Origin: Chthoniobacterales bacterium
Lineage (GTDB): Bacteria > Verrucomicrobiota > Verrucomicrobiia > Chthoniobacterales > JAATET01
Length of the DNA stretch: 64,000 nucleotides
Assembly: GCA_015655545.1 (NCBI GenBank)
Contig: JAATET010000078.1
Location: 31,138 to 95,137, forward strand
Direction: 5' to 3'
In this document: piece by piece, positions 25,233-34,342 of the stretch
How the letters are laid out: each line of letters opens with the position of its first letter
Position numbering within the stretch: the first letter of the stretch is position 1
Position numbers and translations under genes: made by a program
The notes under the pieces: generated by a model
Told to the model about the DNA's origin: nothing
What the model saw: the letters and a program-made list of their open reading frames with translations, nothing else
The model's database searches: none

Positions 25233-26951
25233 TCAAGCCCCGCGGGCCGAGCCCAAATTTTCCAGCTCGGCGCCCGCCCGGCGCTTCGCGTCGGCCGACA
25301 CGATTTGGGCCGCGGGCGTGCGAAAACAAACCGCCACGGCAAAAGTCACGACGGTGCCAAAAGCGATGCGCCATGGAAACTCGATCGTCAGCAGCCACGA
25401 TGGTTTCCACAAAACGGCATTCGGGATCGTGGGATGGAGCATCGCCCAAAGATCGTTGTGCAGTCCGCTGAGCAGCGAGACGACGAGGAAGCCGCAGAAC
25501 ATCGCGATGAGATTGCCTCGTTCGCTGCCGCGACGGCGGGTCAGCAGGCCGACGAGGAAAACGCCGAGCAGCGAACCGTAGGTATAGCCGAAGATGCCGA
25601 GCACGATCCCGATGATGCTCGTCTGCAAAACGATCTTCGCATACGCGGTAAGCGCGCCGATGATGATGAGCAAGACCGCGAAGACCACCGTGGTGCGACG
25701 GGCCGCGCGAACGATATGCCGCGGCGAGGCGTCGCGATTGATGTAGGGGCGATACCAATCCTCGACGAAGCTCGTCGCCAGCGCATTGAGCGCGGTGCTC
25801 AGCGACCCCATCGCGGTCGCGAACAATCCGGCGACGAGCAGCCCGCGCAGCCCGACCGGCATCTCGTAAATGATGTAGTGCGCGAAAGGCGCGTCCATGC
25901 CCGGCTTTTGATAATAGCTCCACAGCAGGATACCGACGAAGAGGAAGCAGCACGCGAGCGGAAGGTCCACCAAGCCTGATAGAATCAAGGAAAGACGGCT
26001 GCGGTGATAATTTTTCGCCGTGAGCATTCGCTGCACCATGTCCTGGTCGGTGCCGTGCGTGCCGAGCGTGAGAAAGGTCGAACCGATGAGCGCGGCCCAG
26101 ATCGTGTATTCGTTCTCGAGGATCGAGCGGACATTGCCGAAGAAGCTGAGCTGGGGCTGGATGCCGGAGTCGAAAAACGTCATCGCATGGCTGGCGATCT
26201 TTTCCGCGCTGGCTTGCGCGGCCGCCGGGCCGGCGCGGGCGACGACGGCGGGGTCGATGATGACCTTATGCGTCGAGGCCACGACTTCGCCCAGGCCGCC
26301 GTGGATCGCGGAAAGCAGCGACCAGATCGCGAATCCCAACGCGCCAAACATGATCACCACCTGGATCACGTCGGTCCACACGACCGCCTTGATGCCGCCC
26401 ATGGCGGTGTAAATTGCCGTGAGGCCCGTGACCATGATGAGCGCGCCGATATAGACGGGCATTTGCTCGAGCGGCTTGAGCTCGTGACCGGTCGCGAATT
26501 CGTAGCCGAGCACAAGCACGATGGCGGCGACATAGAGCCGCGTGCCGCTGGCCAGCGCCCGAGTGATCAAAAAAACGACGGAAGCCGCGTCCTTGGTGCG
26601 CCGCCCAAAACGAATGAAGAGGTATTCGTAAATCGAGACGACGCGGAAGTCGTAGTAGGGCTTGATGAAAATGTAGGCGATGAGGACGCGCGCCAGGATG
26701 GTGCCGATGGCGAGCTGCGCGTAGGCGAAATTGCGGTTCCCATAGCCCTCGCCCGGCGCGCCGAGAAAGGTGGCGGCGCTGATTTCGGCAGCCAGGAGCG
26801 ACGCGAGCACCGCCCACCAGGGGATATTGCGATCGCCCGTGGCGAAACTTTCGATCGAGTTGCTGCCGCGGCCTTTGTAGAGGCCGATGCCGATGACAAT
26901 GATGAAGTAGGCGAGAACGACGAGGCCGTCGATGAGCAGCCCGCGGTTCAT
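25233..26951 (-). CDS. Sodium:solute symporter (SSS family)
   Basis: 572 aa with about 13-14 membrane helices. The N-terminus (VLAYFIIVIGIGLYKGRG...ESFATGDRNIPWW) and the AAEISAATFLGAPGEGYGN segment are the SSS sodium-site helices. This family imports sugars, amino acids, nucleosides or carboxylates with Na+; this protein resembles SGLT-type sugar/sialate members, but the substrate cannot be named. It starts 2 bp after the argA-like stop, so both are cotranscribed, which may be incidental. The tail near residues 545-572 is soluble. Confidence 0.9.
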   Translation of the reverse strand: MNRGLLIDGLVVLAYFIIVIGIGLYKGRGSNSIESFATGDRNIPWWAVLASLLAAEISAATFLGAPGEGYGNRNFAYAQLAIGTILARVLIAYIFIKPYYDFRVVSIYEYLFIRFGRRTKDAASVVFLITRALASGTRLYVAAIVLVLGYEFATGHELKPLEQMPVYIGALIMVTGLTAIYTAMGGIKAVVWTDVIQVVIMFGALGFAIWSLLSAIHGGLGEVVASTHKVIIDPAVVARAGPAAAQASAEKIASHAMTFFDSGIQPQLSFFGNVRSILENEYTIWAALIGSTFLTLGTHGTDQDMVQRMLTAKNYHRSRLSLILSGLVDLPLACCFLFVGILLWSYYQKPGMDAPFAHYIIYEMPVGLRGLLVAGLFATAMGSLSTALNALATSFVEDWYRPYINRDASPRHIVRAARRTTVVFAVLLIIIGALTAYAKIVLQTSIIGIVLGIFGYTYGSLLGVFLVGLLTRRRGSERGNLIAMFCGFLVVSLLSGLHNDLWAMLHPTIPNAVLWKPSWLLTIEFPWRIAFGTVVTFAVAVCFRTPAAQIVSADAKRRAGAELENLGSARGA

Positions 26952-26953
26952 TC

Positions 26954-28237
26954 CTAGTGCGCGAGCTGCTTCACGAGCACTTTCGAGTTGCGGCCGCTCA
27001 TCTGGTATTTTTCAAGGCGCGCCGCGGGCATGCGTTCGGGTGGCGCTTCCGTGTAACCGCCTTTTTGCTGGAGATACATGAAGGCCTGTGTCGAAAGGGC
27101 GAAGAGCGTGGTGAGACCTTTTTCCTTCGCGAGATTTTCGATGAAGGCCATGAGCTTGCTGCCGTAGCCTTGATTCTCGTGGGTCTTGCTCACGTAGAGG
27201 CACGCGAGCTCGCCCGATTTTTCCTCGGCGTAGACGTGCAATGCCACGCAGGCGACCGGCAGGCGATCGACCTCGAGCACCCAGTAGTCCTCGATATGCT
27301 CGAGGATGTCGTTGCGCGTGCGCCGCATGAGTTCCTCGCTCTGCACGGACTGCCGGATGAGCGCCATCACGCCGCGGACGTCTTTTTTGAAGATGCGCCG
27401 CACCTGCTGGTATTCGTTCGAATACACCATCGTGCCAAACCCCTCGTGACTGAAAATCTCGGTGAGCAGCGCCTCATTGATTCCGCCATCGAGCAGATGG
27501 GCGCGCCAAACGCCTTGTTTGCAGGCGCGGGCGGCGCACTCGAGCTTGGAGACGAGCCCGACCTCGGCGGCGGGGCGGTGCTTTTTGAGCAGATCGTCGG
27601 TCTCGCCGATGGACAGCAACCGCGGCATCCAGCTGGCGTTCGAAAACGTCGTGGAGGGCGTCAGAAAAATGAGTTTCGCGGCCTGCAGCGCCTCGGCGAC
27701 CTCGACGGCGATGTTGTCGGAGTTCACGCGATAGGTGCGGCCCTCGCCGTCGAAGCCGAGCGGCGGAATCACGGGAACGATGCCTTCCTCGAGCAGGAGC
27801 TTGAGCGCCTTCGTGTCCACGCGCTCGACCTTGCCGGTGAATTGGTAATCGGTGCCGCCGAGGATGCCGGCGGGATGCGCGATGATCGCGTTCAGGTAGG
27901 CGGCGCGCAGGTCCACGGCGGAGAGGCCTTCCATGATTTCGTTCGTGAGCCGGATGGCCGCGTCGATGCTGACTTGAAGGGTGGACGCGTCGGAAACGCC
28001 CGTGCCATCGGCATTCGAAAGCGCGATGCCGCGGCTGCGCGCAAGCTCCTCGATCTGCCAGCTTGCGCCATGCACGACGACGGTGCGGATGCTCAGCGAA
28101 CGGAGCACGGCGAGGTCGAGCAGGATGTTGGAAAAATTTTTCGATGCGGCGACTGCGCCGTCGACCGCGATCACGAAGGTGCGACCGCGGAAGCGGGGGA
28201 CGTATTGGAGGATTTCGCGGAGGTCGGAGACGTTCAC
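26954..28237 (-). CDS. argA: Amino-acid N-acetyltransferase (N-acetylglutamate synthase, ArgA type)
   Basis: 427 aa, GTG start. Residues 1-270 are an amino-acid kinase fold (RTFVIAVDGAVAASKNFSNI, VVVHGASWQIEELARSRGI), residues 285-427 a GNAT domain with the acetyl-CoA loop KTHENQGYGSKLMAFIENLA. This two-domain layout is that of classical ArgA, which makes N-acetylglutamate for arginine synthesis and is inhibited by arginine through the kinase-like part. A bifunctional argB role is unlikely because the GNAT domain is present. It heads a two-gene unit with the symporter. Confidence 0.9.
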   Translation of the reverse strand: MNVSDLREILQYVPRFRGRTFVIAVDGAVAASKNFSNILLDLAVLRSLSIRTVVVHGASWQIEELARSRGIALSNADGTGVSDASTLQVSIDAAIRLTNEIMEGLSAVDLRAAYLNAIIAHPAGILGGTDYQFTGKVERVDTKALKLLLEEGIVPVIPPLGFDGEGRTYRVNSDNIAVEVAEALQAAKLIFLTPSTTFSNASWMPRLLSIGETDDLLKKHRPAAEVGLVSKLECAARACKQGVWRAHLLDGGINEALLTEIFSHEGFGTMVYSNEYQQVRRIFKKDVRGVMALIRQSVQSEELMRRTRNDILEHIEDYWVLEVDRLPVACVALHVYAEEKSGELACLYVSKTHENQGYGSKLMAFIENLAKEKGLTTLFALSTQAFMYLQQKGGYTEAPPERMPAARLEKYQMSGRNSKVLVKQLAH

Positions 28238-28307
28238 GGCAAGGCGTGCATTTTATGTGCATGCCCTCGCGAAAGTGCAAGGGCCGAGGCGAAGCGCGCC
28301 CGCGGGC

Positions 28308-29336
28308 TCAAGCGGCGCCGGGCAGCTGCACGGGACGAAGGAGTTCCTCATCGACGAGGCGGTGGAGCATCTCGGGCGCCTCGAGGCCGCCCAATGCGCC
28401 GGTGCGACCGGCGAGCACCACGCGACAATTTGGAATGAAGCGGCTCAGGCGCTCGACCTGCGCGGGCGGAAAGCGGTCGGGCAAATCCGGCCAGAGCACG
28501 CTGACCGGCTGCGTAAGACGGCCGAGCTGGGTCTTGACGTCGTAGAGCAGCTGACCACGCAGAAAGGCGAGCAGTGCGTGCTCCGCGCCGTATTGGCCGG
28601 CGAAGCTGGTGAGCACTTCGACCACGTCGTCGCTGATGAGCGCGGGATCGCCAAAGCCGAACCGCGCGAGCCAGCTGCGGATGAAGGGGCGTCGCGCGAA
28701 ATAGTTTCGATAAACGAAGCGATTGATGGAGGGGAGCCGCGAGAGCGTGGAGAGGCCGAGCGGCATGCGGCGCATCGAGGCATCGAGACCGAGCGGCGCG
28801 TAGAGGACGAGGCGCTGCACGAGATCGGGATGCTGGACGGCGAGTTTGACGGCGAGCGAGGCGCCGAATCCGGAGGCGACGATCGCGGTGGGGCGGCCCT
28901 GGCCGATCGTGAATAGCAGGTCCGCCAATGCGCGCACATGGTCGTCGGCATCGAGGCCGCGGCGCGGGCGCTCCGACTCTCCGAAGCCGATCAAATCAGG
29001 CGCGACGACTTCGTAGCCGACGGCGAATTGCGGATAGACGCGCGACCATTCGAAGGACGAGGCGCCGGGATAGATCCCATGCAGAAAAACGAGCAGCTCG
29101 CCGGCGCCGGACGTGTGATAGATAATTTCTCCGTGCGTGGTCTGGCAGACGCGCGTCGCGAAAATCGCGGGGGAAATATTATCGGGCAATGGCTGGCGGG
29201 CCACCCGCTGCATGCCATAGCGGAGCGCAAGCGCGACTGCGCCGAGCAACCCCACACCGAGACCCACGCCTAACGCGGGCTTCTTTTTCCAAAAATCCAG
29301 CACAGAACGACGGGCTACTCCTCGCCGAGAAAACAT
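28308..29336 (-). CDS. Membrane-anchored alpha/beta-hydrolase-fold protein lacking catalytic residues
   Basis: 342 aa with an N-terminal membrane helix (residues 20-39) and an alpha/beta-hydrolase fold (LLVFLHGIYPGASSFEWSRV, APDLIGFGESERP). At the nucleophile elbow, where HSMGG is expected, the protein has SGFGA: Gly156 replaces Ser. Where the catalytic His should be (GHxxxLE), it has GALGGLE (Ala314). Two of three triad residues are thus gone, pointing to a pseudoenzyme with a binding role, unless my alignment is off. It lies downstream of purM on the same strand (18 bp). Confidence 0.75.
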   Translation of the reverse strand: MFSRRGVARRSVLDFWKKKPALGVGLGVGLLGAVALALRYGMQRVARQPLPDNISPAIFATRVCQTTHGEIIYHTSGAGELLVFLHGIYPGASSFEWSRVYPQFAVGYEVVAPDLIGFGESERPRRGLDADDHVRALADLLFTIGQGRPTAIVASGFGASLAVKLAVQHPDLVQRLVLYAPLGLDASMRRMPLGLSTLSRLPSINRFVYRNYFARRPFIRSWLARFGFGDPALISDDVVEVLTSFAGQYGAEHALLAFLRGQLLYDVKTQLGRLTQPVSVLWPDLPDRFPPAQVERLSRFIPNCRVVLAGRTGALGGLEAPEMLHRLVDEELLRPVQLPGAA

Positions 29337-29354
29337 CGGCGCGCAAGCACGGCC

Positions 29355-30377
29355 TTAATTAATCCGCACGACGCCCGAGCCAGGCACGATGCGGCCGATC
29401 ACGCGACCTTTCGTTTGCCTGAGCACGGCCGGCGCGGATTTCCCGGAAACGATCAGCACCATGCCGATGCCCATGTTGAAAACCTGGAACATTTCCAGAC
29501 GATCCACCTTTCCGGCTTTGCCGATGGTTTCGAAAATCGCGGGCACTTTCCACGCCGCCGTATCGATCTCAGCGTCACGATCGGCGGGAAGCGCGCGCGG
29601 AAGGTTATCGATCAGGCCGCCCCCGGTGATGTGGGCGGCGGCTTTGAGCACACGCGGCGGGAGGCTCGCCATGAGCGGCTGGTAGTTTCGGTGCACGCGG
29701 AGGAGCTCGTCGCCGAGGGTGCTTTTTGCGGTGGTGACGCCCGCGAGTTTCGACCGCGGAGTGAGTTTCATTTTGTCGAAAAGAACGCTGCGCGCGAGCG
29801 AGTAGCCGTTCGTGTGGAGGCCGTTCGAGGCGAGGCCGATGAGCACATCGCCTTTACGGACGGCGGAACCGTCGAGCATTTTGGCGCGGTCGACCACGCC
29901 GACGATCGTGCCGGCAAGATCGTATTCGCCGGGCTGATACATGCCGGGCATCTGCGCGGTCTCGCCGCCGATCAACGCGCATCCGCCGGCCTTGCAGGCT
30001 TTGGCGAAGCCTTTGAGGATTTGCGTGAAGACCTTTGGCTCGAGCGTGGCGGAGGCGAGGTAATCGAGGAAGAAAAGCGGGCGCGCTCCGACGACGGCGA
30101 TGTCGTTGATGCAGTGATTGACGAGATCCTGGCCGATGGTGTCGTGTTTGTCCGCGGCGAAGGCGATTTTCAATTTCGTGCCGACGCCATCCACGCTGGA
30201 GACGAGCACGGGCTCTTTCATGCCCCGGAAATCGGGTTTAAAAAGCCCGCCGAAGCCGCCGATCTTGCCGAGCACTTCGGGACCGTGCGTGTCGCGCACG
30301 AGCTTCTGGATTCCGCTTTTGACCTGGTTGCCCAGGTCCACATCGACGCCGGCGGCGGCGTAGGCTTTTTTGCTCAT
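29355..30377 (-). CDS. purM: Phosphoribosylformylglycinamidine cyclo-ligase (AIR synthetase)
   Basis: 340 aa, standard length. ATP-dependent closure of FGAM to AIR, step five of purine synthesis. Seen: the PurM N-terminus with Mg/ATP site VSSVDGVGTKLKIAF, NHCINDIAVVGARPLFFLDY, and GGETAQMPGMY, all diagnostic. The ATG overlaps the purF stop (ATGA), so purF and purM are translationally coupled. Regulation by a PurR or riboswitch is not visible. Confidence 0.97.
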   Translation of the reverse strand: MSKKAYAAAGVDVDLGNQVKSGIQKLVRDTHGPEVLGKIGGFGGLFKPDFRGMKEPVLVSSVDGVGTKLKIAFAADKHDTIGQDLVNHCINDIAVVGARPLFFLDYLASATLEPKVFTQILKGFAKACKAGGCALIGGETAQMPGMYQPGEYDLAGTIVGVVDRAKMLDGSAVRKGDVLIGLASNGLHTNGYSLARSVLFDKMKLTPRSKLAGVTTAKSTLGDELLRVHRNYQPLMASLPPRVLKAAAHITGGGLIDNLPRALPADRDAEIDTAAWKVPAIFETIGKAGKVDRLEMFQVFNMGIGMVLIVSGKSAPAVLRQTKGRVIGRIVPGSGVVRIN

Positions 30378-31861
30378 GAAGATTTGGTATCCGCGAAAAG
30401 TGCGGGCTGGACGGCGGGAGGCAGCAGACGCGCTTTGCCGCGGCGGTTTTCCATGACGTATTTGTCGAAGGCCTCGTCGTAAGGCAGGGGATAATGTCCG
30501 TCGAAGCAGGCCATGCAGAAATTTTCTTTCGGCAGGCCGGTGGCGCGCACCATCGAATCCACCTCAAGATAGCCGAGGCTGTCGGCGCCAAGATAGTCGC
30601 GGATTTGCTCGGGCGTCATCTGGTTTGCGAGAAGTTTTTCGGGATCGGGAAAATCGATGCCGTAATAGCAGGCGTGCTTGTGCGGCGGGCAGCTGATGCG
30701 GACGTGCACCTCCTTGGCGCCGGCTTCACGGAGGTTCACGACGCGGGTGCGTGCCGTCGTGCCGCGCACGATGGAATCGTCGATGACGACGACGCGTTTG
30801 CCGCGCACGGCTTCGCCGATGAGGTTCAATTTCACGCGCACGTTGAAATCGCGAATGAGCTGCGTGGGCTGGATGAAGGTGCGGCCGATATAGTGGTTGC
30901 GCACGAAGGCGAGATCGAACGGGATGCCGAGCTCGTCGGAAAACCCGAGCGCGGCGTAAATGCCGGAATCCGGCACGGGCACGACGATGTCGGCCTCGAC
31001 GGGATGCAGGCGCGCGAGCTCCCGGCCCATTTGCACCCGCACTTCCTTCACGTTCATGTCGTCGATGTTGCTGTCGGGGCGAGCGAAATAGACGTATTCG
31101 AAAATGCAGAAGGATTTCTTCGCGCGGCGGAATGGCCACTCGGAGCGGATGCCGTCCTTATCGATGATGACGACTTCACCGGGCTCGATCTCGCGGAGGA
31201 ATTCCGCGTGGATGAGATCGAACGCACAGGTCTCGCTCGAGAGCACGTAGGCGCCGTCGAGACGCCCAAGCGAAAGCGGACGGAAGCCGAAGGGATCGCG
31301 CACGCCGATGAGCTCGTTCTCGCCCATGATGACCATGGAGAACGCGCCTTCCATGCGGCGCAACGAGGCGAGCGGGTTGCTCGGATCGCTGGCTTTGGCG
31401 AGCAGATGCAGCGCGATCTCGCTATCGACCGTCGTCTGGAAAATGGAGCCCTCGGCTTCGAGCTCGATGCGGAGCTGGGCGGCGTTGACGAGATTGCCGT
31501 TGTGCGCTATGGCGAGCTGCCCGCGCGAGGTATCGACGAGGAATGGCTGCGCGTTTTTGAGATTGCTCGAGCCGGTCGTGGAATAGCGGACATGGCCGAT
31601 CGCGCGGTCGCCGGGGAGCTGCTCGAGATCTTTCATCGTGAAGACCTGTGAGACGAGGCCCATGCCCTTGTGACTGCCAAAAACCTTGTTCGTGCCGTCG
31701 GAGGTGACGATGCCCGCGCTCTCCTGCCCGCGATGCTGGAGGGCGAAGAGGCCGTAGTAGGTGAGGATCGCCGCGTCGGCGTGGCCGAAAATGGCGAAGA
31801 CGCCGCACTCGTGAGAGGGTTTGTTCAAATCTTTTGGGGCGCGAGGTTGAGGATTTTCCAC
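30374..31861 (-). CDS. purF: Amidophosphoribosyltransferase
   Basis: 495 aa, GTG start. First committed step of purine synthesis: PRPP plus glutamine gives phosphoribosylamine. The 18-residue leader before Cys19 (HE-CGVFAIFGHADA) would be cleaved off to free the glutaminase nucleophile, as in the B. subtilis-type enzyme. The PRPP loop VVVIDDSIVRGTT is intact. Cysteines in SCPPHKHACYYG and FCMACFDGHYP match the [4Fe-4S] ligands of the same type, so the enzyme is probably oxygen-sensitive. Coupled to purM by a 4-nt overlap. Confidence 0.97.
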   Translation of the reverse strand: MENPQPRAPKDLNKPSHECGVFAIFGHADAAILTYYGLFALQHRGQESAGIVTSDGTNKVFGSHKGMGLVSQVFTMKDLEQLPGDRAIGHVRYSTTGSSNLKNAQPFLVDTSRGQLAIAHNGNLVNAAQLRIELEAEGSIFQTTVDSEIALHLLAKASDPSNPLASLRRMEGAFSMVIMGENELIGVRDPFGFRPLSLGRLDGAYVLSSETCAFDLIHAEFLREIEPGEVVIIDKDGIRSEWPFRRAKKSFCIFEYVYFARPDSNIDDMNVKEVRVQMGRELARLHPVEADIVVPVPDSGIYAALGFSDELGIPFDLAFVRNHYIGRTFIQPTQLIRDFNVRVKLNLIGEAVRGKRVVVIDDSIVRGTTARTRVVNLREAGAKEVHVRISCPPHKHACYYGIDFPDPEKLLANQMTPEQIRDYLGADSLGYLEVDSMVRATGLPKENFCMACFDGHYPLPYDEAFDKYVMENRRGKARLLPPAVQPALFADTKSS

Positions 31862-31870
31862 CGGCGGGAT

Positions 31871-32512
31871 TTAGGAGCCGGGGCCGCCCTCGCCGTTTTT
31901 GCCGGCATCCGCGTCTTTGTTTTTAAGCTCTTCATCGGCATCGAACGGGCGCACGCCCCCGGGCGTATAAACCTCGCTTTTTCCGGTGAGCCACGTGCGC
32001 TTGACGCTGTCAAACAGCGCCTGCAGCTGCTCTTTGGAATCGAGCCGGAACTCGATCGTGCCGGCGTGCGTCGTGGACGGATAATTTTTCACCACTTTCG
32101 CCCAGGGTTGCTGATCGGCGGGCAGCACTTCATTCGCTTTATCCTGAACGGCGGACTGGACGCGGTCGACGATGACTTGCGCGCCGGGAAGGTTGCTCGG
32201 AGCCTGCGCGGAAATCATCTCGAGATAATAGAAACGCGGCTGAAAGACGCCGGCCGTGCTGATGTTCACCTCGGTGACGCGGGCGACGCCGTCGAGGATG
32301 TATTGCTGCGTGCTGACGGCATTGATCGAGTTCCGCGCGATGATGTATTCCCCGCCGGGGAGCTCGGCTTTCCAGAGTGGAAACGCCAGCGGCTTTTTCC
32401 CGGGCGGATTATTCTGCTGGCCGTTCCCGCCTTGTTGCTGCGCGGCGAGCGGGTGGGAAAATGCCAGGACGCCAAGCATGGCCAGCGCGGAGGCGGGAGA
32501 AAAACGCATCAT
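31871..32512 (-). CDS. Secreted protein of unknown function, 213 aa
   Basis: I do not recognise it. The frame extends to 32641, but MMRFSPASALAMLGVLAF at 32512/32509 opens a clear signal peptide (cleavage near HPLAAQ), so I start there. After a Gln/Gly/Asn-rich linker the protein has mixed alpha/beta composition (LPGGEYIIARNSINAVST, RVTEVNISTAGVFQPRFYY) with no known motif; the end is Lys/Gly rich. It lies 9 bp before purF but is probably unrelated. Divergent from rppH. Confidence 0.7.
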   Translation of the reverse strand: MMRFSPASALAMLGVLAFSHPLAAQQQGGNGQQNNPPGKKPLAFPLWKAELPGGEYIIARNSINAVSTQQYILDGVARVTEVNISTAGVFQPRFYYLEMISAQAPSNLPGAQVIVDRVQSAVQDKANEVLPADQQPWAKVVKNYPSTTHAGTIEFRLDSKEQLQALFDSVKRTWLTGKSEVYTPGGVRPFDADEELKNKDADAGKNGEGGPGS

Positions 32513-32639
32513 GAAAGAGTCGGACGGTAACGCACGTTGAGCCGGGGAATATAGGCACGGGCCGGGAGGGTTTCCAGTCTTCGTTGCGCGAGTGCAAATA
32601 ACGCTGGCCTCGATGTCTTTCGCGAGCTTTCCTCGGGGC

Positions 32640-33110
32640 ATGATCCGCTATCGGCCCAACGTGGCTTTCATCCTCCGGCGCGCGGACGGACGCATCCTGA
32701 TCGGCGAGCGCAGCGACATCGATGGCGCCTGGCAATTTCCGCAAGGCGGCGTGAACAAAGACGAGACGATCGAGGAGGCGCTGGCGCGCGAGATGCTCGA
32801 GGAAATCTCGCTGGCACCGTCGGACTATCGCATCGTCGAGAAGCGCGGGCCTTACCGTTATGAATTCCCGGGCGACCGCACGAAGGAAGGCTGCGGGGGG
32901 CAGGAGCAGATGTATTTTCTCGCGGATTTTCTCGGCGACGAGGCGCAAATCCTGAGCCAGCCTTCGACGGTGGAATTCCAGGCCGTGCGCTGGATCGAGC
33001 CGCGCGAGTTCCGGCTCGAATGGGTGGGGCCGATGAAACGGGACGTGTATCGCGCGGTGCTCCGCGATTTTTTCGATGTGAAGATTCCAGCCATCGGGGA
33101 AATCGACTAA
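32640..33110 (+). CDS. rppH: RNA pyrophosphohydrolase / Nudix hydrolase (RppH-like)
   Basis: 156 aa from MIRYRPNVAF; in-frame ATGs at 32592 and 32613 are possible but add a non-conserved extension. RppH removes pyrophosphate from 5'-triphosphate RNA to start decay. The N-terminal YRPNVAFILRR and WQFPQGGVNKDE are RppH hallmarks, and the Nudix box GGVNKDETIEEALAREMLEE is complete with the metal-binding Glu residues. A diadenosine-polyphosphate hydrolase of the same group is the alternative. Confidence 0.9.
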   Translation: MIRYRPNVAFILRRADGRILIGERSDIDGAWQFPQGGVNKDETIEEALAREMLEEISLAPSDYRIVEKRGPYRYEFPGDRTKEGCGGQEQMYFLADFLGDEAQILSQPSTVEFQAVRWIEPREFRLEWVGPMKRDVYRAVLRDFFDVKIPAIGEID

Positions 33111-33174
33111 TGTTTCGCTTTTCCGGAAATTTAGTTGACTACGCGCCTGCGCTTTGGGATTCCCCACCCCGTTC

Positions 33175-33264
33175 ATGTTCACTCTTACGGCATTTACAGT
33201 CATGGCGGGCGCACTCCTCGGGGGTGTCTGGTGGGTCTGTCGCAACGATCAGGACGCCTCCTAG
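33175..33264 (+). CDS. Possible 29-aa single-span membrane peptide
   Basis: A short frame starting at ATG 33175 encodes a hydrophobic helix (TAFTVMAGALLGGVWWVC) followed by a charged end RNDQDAS. That layout is typical of small membrane proteins such as Cyd- or transporter-associated peptides. There is no strong ribosome-binding site and no known family, so this is tentative. It sits in the gap between rppH and the GNAT gene. Confidence 0.3.
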   Translation: MFTLTAFTVMAGALLGGVWWVCRNDQDAS

Positions 33265-33308
33265 GCGATCCGGTTCCTGCTTGACGGCGGGAATTTTGGG
33301 AATTTCGA

Positions 33309-33836
33309 ATGGCTAACGACTGGCAACGCTTTCATTGGGATCTCGACAAGACCCTGGATGCCTCGCGCCCGGTCATGCCGCCCTTTGTTTTTCGCGCGGC
33401 GGCGGCGGACGATCTCGATGCGGTTTTGAAGGTCGTCTCCAGCGCGCTGCTGATGGAACGCGCCTGGGTCGGCTCGGCCACGGAGTTCAGCCGCGATCTC
33501 GAAAAACGCTGCGAGCAGGCTATCGCAGGCGAATCGCCCGCCTGCGTGGTCGTGCAGCATGGCGCCCGAGTGATCGGCGCATCGGTGCTCGATCTCGCCG
33601 AGGACGCGGAATTTCACCTCATCACCGGCCCGTGCATCCTGCACGAATACCGCAGCCGCGGATTTGGCAGCGCGCTTTTGCAGCAATCGCTCGAACGCCT
33701 GCTCAAGGAAGGCCTGCGCCGCGCGACCGCGTTCGCGCGGGTAAACTCGACGGCGGCGCGTTTCGTGTATCCGAAATTCGGCGGTGTGGCGGAGCCTTTG
33801 CCCACGCCATCGGAAGCTCCGCGCCTCGCGGCTTAA
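33309..33836 (+). CDS. GNAT-family N-acetyltransferase
   Basis: 175 aa. The GNAT fold is seen from about residue 26: FRAAAADDLDAVLKVV, the beta4 strand FHLITGPCILHEYRSRGFGS with the acetyl-CoA loop (R-x-x-G-x-G) and the following helix LLQQSLERLLKEG, then ATAFARVNSTAARFVYPKFG. The acceptor is unknown. The N-terminal 25 residues (WQRFHWDLDKTLDAS) are unusual. It stands alone between rppH and jag. Confidence 0.8.
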   Translation: MANDWQRFHWDLDKTLDASRPVMPPFVFRAAAADDLDAVLKVVSSALLMERAWVGSATEFSRDLEKRCEQAIAGESPACVVVQHGARVIGASVLDLAEDAEFHLITGPCILHEYRSRGFGSALLQQSLERLLKEGLRRATAFARVNSTAARFVYPKFGGVAEPLPTPSEAPRLAA

Positions 33837-33888
33837 TCGCGGAGCCAGGTCGGACGGGTGTGCCCGCCATCCCTCGCGCCCAAATAAA

Positions 33889-34341
33889 TTACTCTTTCCG
33901 GCGCGGACGCAGCGTGATTTTTTTCACCCGCGCTTCCTCGGGAGGGCTCCACGTCGCGATAAGCGGATCTTCCTTGAACGCATTGTGGATGATGCGGCGG
34001 TCGTAGGAATTGAGAGGCTCGGTCTGGATCGGACGTCCGCTGTTGCGCACCGCCTCCGCGAGATGCTGCACTTTTTGAATGAGCGCGTCGTCGCGCATGT
34101 CGCGATGATGCTCGACGTCCACCACCACGCGCGGTCCCGGTGGATCGGCGGCGAGAAGCAGGCGGTTTACGAGATATTGAAGGTCGTCGAGCGTCTGGTC
34201 GTGGCGACCGATCAGCAGATTCGCCTCGTGCGTGTAGATCTGGAGCACGGGGTGGCCGTCGCGTTCCTGCTCCTCGATGGTAAAGGCAAATCCGAGGTAA
34301 CCGAGAATCGTATCGAGCAGTTCCTTCGGCGATTCGTTCAT
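33889..34341 (-). CDS. jag: KH/R3H RNA-binding protein (Jag/KhpB-like)
   Basis: 150 aa. A KH-type domain with the LIGRHDQTLDDLQYLVNRL loop-helix (residues 42-60) and an R3H domain (SYDRRIIHNAF, about 112-122), the architecture of Jag/EloR/KhpB minus its N-terminal jag domain. It binds RNA and in other bacteria is linked to cell elongation and membrane protein insertion. It ends the rpmH-rnpA-yidD-yidC-jag operon, one base after yidC stops. The short length is common outside Firmicutes. Confidence 0.9.
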   Translation of the reverse strand: MNESPKELLDTILGYLGFAFTIEEQERDGHPVLQIYTHEANLLIGRHDQTLDDLQYLVNRLLLAADPPGPRVVVDVEHHRDMRDDALIQKVQHLAEAVRNSGRPIQTEPLNSYDRRIIHNAFKEDPLIATWSPPEEARVKKITLRPRRKE

Positions 34342-34342
34342 C

